DNA from: Actinomycetes bacterium
Lineage (GTDB): Bacteria > Actinomycetota > Actinomycetes > Actinomycetales > Microbacteriaceae
NCBI GenBank assembly: GCA_023432305.1
Contig: JAEYUT010000075.1
Coordinates: forward strand, 1-7,128
Reading direction: 5' to 3'
DNA: 7,128 nt
Shown: one piece after another, positions 4,939 through 7,128 of the stretch
Layout of the letters: every line of letters begins with the position of its first letter
Position numbering within the stretch: position 1 is the stretch's first letter
Made by a program: the position numbers and the translations under genes
The notes under the pieces: generated by a model
Database searches by the model: none
Told to the model about the DNA's origin: nothing
The model's input: the letters and a program-made list of their open reading frames with translations, nothing else

Positions 4939-5931
4939 ATGCGAAACACTCACCGCGCCCTCGCGGGCGCAGCCCTTGCCGCCGCCGCTGTTCTCGTCGG
5001 CACCGCCTCTGCACACGCCGCCGGCGCCCTGCCCGAGATTCCAGAAGGGCAGGTCCTCTACGTGATCGGAGGGCCAGAGAACGCCCCGAAGACGCTCTAC
5101 ACCGTCGCGACCGATGGAACCCTCACCGAGGTCGGTTCGCTCGGTATCACGGGAGAGGTGCGTGGTGCCGACTATGACCCCGTGAGTGGGCGCGCGTTCG
5201 TGATCACCGACGCGAACGAATCCTGGGTGTTCAACTGCGACCAGCTGTTCTCCGTCGATCTCGAGACCGCTGCCGCGACGCTCGTGGGAGATGTCACCGA
5301 CGGATACCGGTGCAACGACATCGACATCGACACCTCAGGAGTTCTGCGGGTTCTCGCATACTCGAACTACTTCGACATGCATGTGATCGACACCGCCGAC
5401 GCGAGCATCACGTCGAGCGTGGATGTGGATGCGAGCTTCGGTTTCGAGACGACCTGGGCGTTCCTGGCCTCCCACTCCGGCACGTCGGCCGTCGGGGGCT
5501 CGTTCGCGAACGAGATCTTCTCGTTCGACTTCGGGATTCTGGACAGCGGTGTCCACCCGACGACGACGCTGGAGCCGGATAACGACGGTATGCAGAACGC
5601 GATGTACGTCGCCGACTTCGATGCAGAGCACCGACTCTGGGGTGTGCGCTGGTTCGACTCCGACACCTGCGACTCCGAGCTCGTGTCGATGGGTCTTCCC
5701 GACTACCTCGACGACACGGTGGTTCACGGTGTTCCCACGCTCGAGGCGGCATGCCCGACGATTCTCGCGCTCTTCTTCGGCCCCGAGCCGGTTGAAGAGG
5801 AGGCGGCTGCCGCCCCTGCACTCGCGGAGACCGGAGTGCAGCCGAGTGGGCTGCTCGCCGCCGCCGCCGCTCTGCTGCTCGGCGGGGCCTGGCTCGCACG
5901 CCGCAGCCGCCACACGCAGCAGGCAGGCTGA
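4939..5931 (+). CDS. Secreted, sortase-anchored beta-rich protein with LAETG motif
   Basis: The protein has 330 residues and its function is unknown. Residues 1-28 are a Sec signal peptide: RNTHR, then a hydrophobic Ala/Val core, then ASAHA-A, so cleavage is likely near residue 27. The mature part is acidic and rich in short beta-strand patterns. Examples are VLYVIGG, LYTVATDGTLTEVGSLG, GADYDPVSGRAFVIT, LFSVDLETAAATLVGDV and DIDIDTSGVLRVLAY, which recall secreted beta-propeller-like proteins, although regular blades were not proven. Four cysteines (C100, C125, C244, C272) could form two disulfides. The C-terminus is a complete cell-wall sorting signal: LAETG (295-299), hydrophobic stretch 304-320, then a basic RRSRH tail. 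LAxTG is the motif of class E sortases of actinobacteria. No sortase gene is in the window. The ATG at 4939 is preferred over the in-frame GTG at 4918 because of GGAGA six bases upstream. A large hairpin follows the stop. Confidence 0.9.
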   Translation: MRNTHRALAGAALAAAAVLVGTASAHAAGALPEIPEGQVLYVIGGPENAPKTLYTVATDGTLTEVGSLGITGEVRGADYDPVSGRAFVITDANESWVFNCDQLFSVDLETAAATLVGDVTDGYRCNDIDIDTSGVLRVLAYSNYFDMHVIDTADASITSSVDVDASFGFETTWAFLASHSGTSAVGGSFANEIFSFDFGILDSGVHPTTTLEPDNDGMQNAMYVADFDAEHRLWGVRWFDSDTCDSELVSMGLPDYLDDTVVHGVPTLEAACPTILALFFGPEPVEEEAAAAPALAETGVQPSGLLAAAAALLLGGAWLARRSRHTQQAG

Positions 5932-5974
5932 GCTCACGCGGGTCGCCGAGCACATTCGGCGACCCGCGTCAGCT
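5931..5974. terminator. Bidirectional terminator hairpin between convergent genes
   Basis: Fourteen perfect pairs join 5936-5949 (ACGCGGGTCGCCGA) to 5956-5969 around the loop GCACAT, and after one C-C mismatch four more pairs extend it (AGCT at 5931-5934 with AGCT at 5971-5974). It begins at the last stop base of the secreted-protein gene and contains the stop codon of the exonuclease gene on the other strand, so it can end both transcripts. There is no U tract in either direction. Confidence 0.85.
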
Positions 5975-6559
5975 GGCGATCGCGACCGCGATGGGGGCGA
6001 GCGACGCGAGCCGGACCCCCGAGCGCTCGCTGAGCATCGGCAGATCGGCCGCTTCATGGCGACGGGCGGCATCGATCATGATCGCGGCGCACGCCTCGGC
6101 GTCGGCGATCGCATCATGGTGCGGGAAGTCAGCGAAACCCACCGCGGCCGCCACGAGCGGCAGGCGGTACGAGTCGAGGGTGTAGGTCTTCCGCGAGAGC
6201 TGCAGGCTGCACATGTACGACAGCGTGGGCACCTCGAGCTCGGTGGCGGCGCACGCCGCCTTGATCACGCCGATGTCGAAACCGGCGTTGTGGGCGACGA
6301 GGATGTCGTCGCCCGCGAAGTCCATGAGGTGCGGGAACTGGTCCGCCCACGTGATCGCCGTGAGCACGTCCTCCGCGCGGATGCCGTGGATGCGGGTGTT
6401 CCATTCGACGAAGTGGTCGTGGCCGGGCGGTGGCTGGATGAGCCAGCTGTCCCGCTCGACGACCTTCCCGTCGCGGACCTTCACCAGACCGACCGAGCAG
6501 GCGCTCGCACTGGAGCCGTTCGCTGTCTCGAAGTCGATCGCGGTGAAGTCCACTGGCAC
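5969..6559 (-). CDS. DnaQ-like DEDDh 3'-5' exonuclease
   Basis: This is a predicted two-metal-ion 3'-5' exonuclease of the DNA polymerase III epsilon-like superfamily. With the GTG at 6559 the protein has 196 residues. Motif Exo I is AIDFETAN with D9 and E11, Exo II is AHNAGFD with D95, and Exo III is HHDAIADAEA with H148 and D153 in H-x4-D spacing. All five DEDDh residues are present. No BRCT, GIY-YIG or polymerase domain follows, so it is a stand-alone nuclease and not necessarily the replicative proofreader. The frame stays open to an ATG at 6610, which would add 17 residues (MRRVPGSG...) unlike the family N-terminus. The GTG at 6559 places VPVDFTAIDFETAN at the start, as is usual, with GAAAG seven bases upstream, so I prefer it; an AGGA seven bases before 6610 keeps the longer form possible. 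The stop lies in the shared terminator. Confidence 0.92.
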   Translation of the reverse strand: MPVDFTAIDFETANGSSASACSVGLVKVRDGKVVERDSWLIQPPPGHDHFVEWNTRIHGIRAEDVLTAITWADQFPHLMDFAGDDILVAHNAGFDIGVIKAACAATELEVPTLSYMCSLQLSRKTYTLDSYRLPLVAAAVGFADFPHHDAIADAEACAAIMIDAARRHEAADLPMLSERSGVRLASLAPIAVAIAS

Positions 6560-6630
6560 GTCTCGACTTTCGCACGAGGCACCGACGCCCGATCCGGGGA
6601 CGCGCCGCATCCGGGGGATCCTGGGGCGCC

Positions 6631-6675
6631 GCGGGTCGGGTCGCCCCTCGCTGCGGAGGTGACGACCCGACCTGC
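6631..6675 (-). terminator. Hairpin terminator after the 94-residue gene
   Basis: Bases 6634-6643 (GGTCGGGTCG) pair perfectly with 6663-6672, and three outer pairs (one G-T) extend the stem to 6631-6675. The apical part forms a further four pairs, CCTC (6646-6649) with GAGG (6656-6659). It starts five bases beyond the stop of the minus-strand 94-residue gene and lies upstream of the exonuclease gene, so it probably separates the two transcripts. No U tract follows. Confidence 0.75.
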
Positions 6676-6679
6676 TGTG

Positions 6680-6964
6680 TCATCGGATGGTGCCGAGGAA
6701 CGCGCGGGTGCGGGCGGTCTCGTAGTCCCGCATGGCGGCCTCATGCGCGATCGCCAGGCGACGCTCGTAGCCGTTCGCGCGGCGCTCGTAGCGGGCGAGG
6801 GCCCGGTGGGGGCGGCGGCCCCACCGGATGAGCGCCACACCGAGGTGCAGTGCCGCGCGATCCAGGATGCTCAGGCGGCGCACCGGAAGGTGCGTCGCGG
6901 GGTTCTCGGTGGCGGGGTTGTCGGTGTCGGGGAGCCGGGGCTCGACCGTCACGGTCCTGTTCAT
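6680..6964 (-). CDS. Small basic hypothetical protein, 94 residues
   Basis: The function is unknown. The N-terminus is polar with a short repeat (NPATENPATH, residues 16-25). It is followed by an amphipathic to weakly hydrophobic segment, RLSILDRAALHLGVALIRWGRRP (30-52), which might lie along a membrane but looks too interrupted for a confident transmembrane helix. The rest is a highly charged helical stretch rich in Arg, Glu and Ala (54-87), ending AFLGTIR. No signal peptide or cysteine is present. From memory, similar short Arg-rich proteins with an RLSxxDRxA...ALxxWGRRP core occur across Microbacteriaceae, which supports it as a real gene. The ATG at 6964 has only a distant ribosome site (AAGGA, about 12 bases away), and that site sits inside a seven-codon upstream ORF whose stop overlaps this start. 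A strong hairpin follows the gene. Confidence 0.75.
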   Translation of the reverse strand: MNRTVTVEPRLPDTDNPATENPATHLPVRRLSILDRAALHLGVALIRWGRRPHRALARYERRANGYERRLAIAHEAAMRDYETARTRAFLGTIR

Positions 6965-6991
6965 GGTGGTGCAGTGTCCTTCATGGTGGTG
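6960..6991. repeat. 12-bp direct repeat duplicating the start-codon context
   Basis: TTCATGGTGGTG occurs at 6960-6971 and again at 6980-6991, offset by 20 bases. On the minus strand each copy reads CACCACCATGAA. The copy at 6971-6960 contains the ATG of the 94-residue gene and the other contains the ATG of the upstream mini-ORF. Confidence 0.7.
6961..6984 (-). CDS. Possible seven-codon upstream ORF (translational coupling)
   Basis: ATG at 6984 reads Met-Lys-Asp-Thr-Ala-Pro-Pro and stops at TGA (6963-6961). The stop overlaps the ATG of the 94-residue gene as ATGA, a classic coupling junction. The only Shine-Dalgarno-like run for the downstream start (GAAGGA) lies inside this ORF. The ORF itself has no clear ribosome site, so it could be translated only inefficiently, from a leaderless transcript, or not at all. 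Confidence 0.3.
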   Translation of the reverse strand: MKDTAPP

Positions 6992-7002
6992 GGACGACGT
7001 CG

Positions 7003-7018
7003 ACCCCTCGTGAGGGGT
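7003..7018. promoter_or_regulatory. Small hairpin in the upstream region of the 94-residue gene
   Basis: ACCCCT (7003-7008) pairs with AGGGGT (7013-7018) around CGTG, where the outer C and G can also pair. It lies about 20 to 35 bases upstream of the mini-ORF start on the minus strand. It could be a leader hairpin or a terminator for a gene entering from the right. The role is undecided. Confidence 0.35.
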
Positions 7019-7087
7019 TCGGCGGGGGAGCCGCTCGTGGCGGCGGGGAATGCGACACCGGCCCAGCCGGGTCGTCGAGGGACGGGG

Positions 7088-7113
7088 TGCACGGGAGCGA
7101 TGCTCCGAGTGCA
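7088..7113. other. Two-part stem at the right window edge
   Basis: TGCAC (7088-7092) pairs with GTGCA (7109-7113), and inside it GGAGC (7094-7098) pairs with GCTCC (7102-7106) around GAT, with a small internal loop between the two stems. From 6965 to 7128 no gene can be supported on either strand and no convincing -10 box was found, so this stem may belong to a leader or terminator of a gene beyond the window. Confidence 0.4.
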
Positions 7114-7128
7114 GGCTTCTCAGCGTCG

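Noticed and set aside
5335..6072. A 245-codon minus-strand frame opposite the secreted protein
   Set aside because: It crosses the bidirectional terminator and has no domain. The plus-strand gene has a signal peptide and a sorting motif.
1..7128. A defence island, mobile element or novel multi-gene system
   Set aside because: The genes are mostly separate housekeeping or surface units with their own terminators. No transposase, integrase, toxin-antitoxin pair, repeat array or coherent operon was found. RmuC and the DnaQ-like nuclease are far apart and not co-transcribed.

Overview
The window is GC-rich (about 70 percent by eye), uses GTG starts, has TANNNT-type -10 boxes very close to start codons, and encodes a secreted protein with an LAxTG sorting signal. 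Together these point to a high-GC actinobacterium. The mix of genes and the style of the small hypothetical proteins suggest the Microbacteriaceae, but that family assignment is inference. No rRNA, tRNA, CRISPR array, insertion sequence or phage gene was seen. No intergenic gap exceeds about 165 bases.

Layout, left to right. (1) The C-terminal end of a glycoside hydrolase family 9 cellulase runs off the left edge and ends in a single membrane anchor (+). (2) rmuC, a membrane-anchored coiled-coil protein with a PD-(D/E)xK-like core (-), converges on the cellulase with a 12-base overlap. (3) A LysR-type regulator (+) is divergent from rmuC and probably leaderless. (4) mmsA, CoA-acylating methylmalonate-semialdehyde dehydrogenase (+), lies 111 bases downstream of the regulator, with a small inverted repeat between them. 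It is closed by a UUCG-capped hairpin. (5) A 157-residue conserved-looking protein of unknown role (+) starts with GTG behind a very short predicted leader. (6) A 330-residue secreted, wall-sorted beta-rich protein (+) has two perfect inverted repeats in its upstream region. (7) A 14-bp perfect hairpin serves as a two-way terminator. (8) A DnaQ-like DEDDh 3'-5' exonuclease (-) follows. (9) A hairpin terminator separates it from a 94-residue basic protein (-) with a possible seven-codon upstream ORF. (10) The last 164 bases contain hairpins but no gene that can be supported.

Most genes look like independent single-gene units, several with their own candidate promoter or terminator. The only plausible functional pair is the LysR regulator and mmsA, and that rests on adjacency alone. 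Both surface-exposed proteins (the anchored GH9 enzyme and the LAETG protein) are attached to the envelope, but by different mechanisms. I did not find evidence for a novel multi-gene system. The points most worth a second look are the two inverted repeats controlling the secreted protein, the membrane-tethered cellulase end, the duplicated start context and mini-ORF of the 94-residue gene, and an over-represented hexamer, GGATGC.
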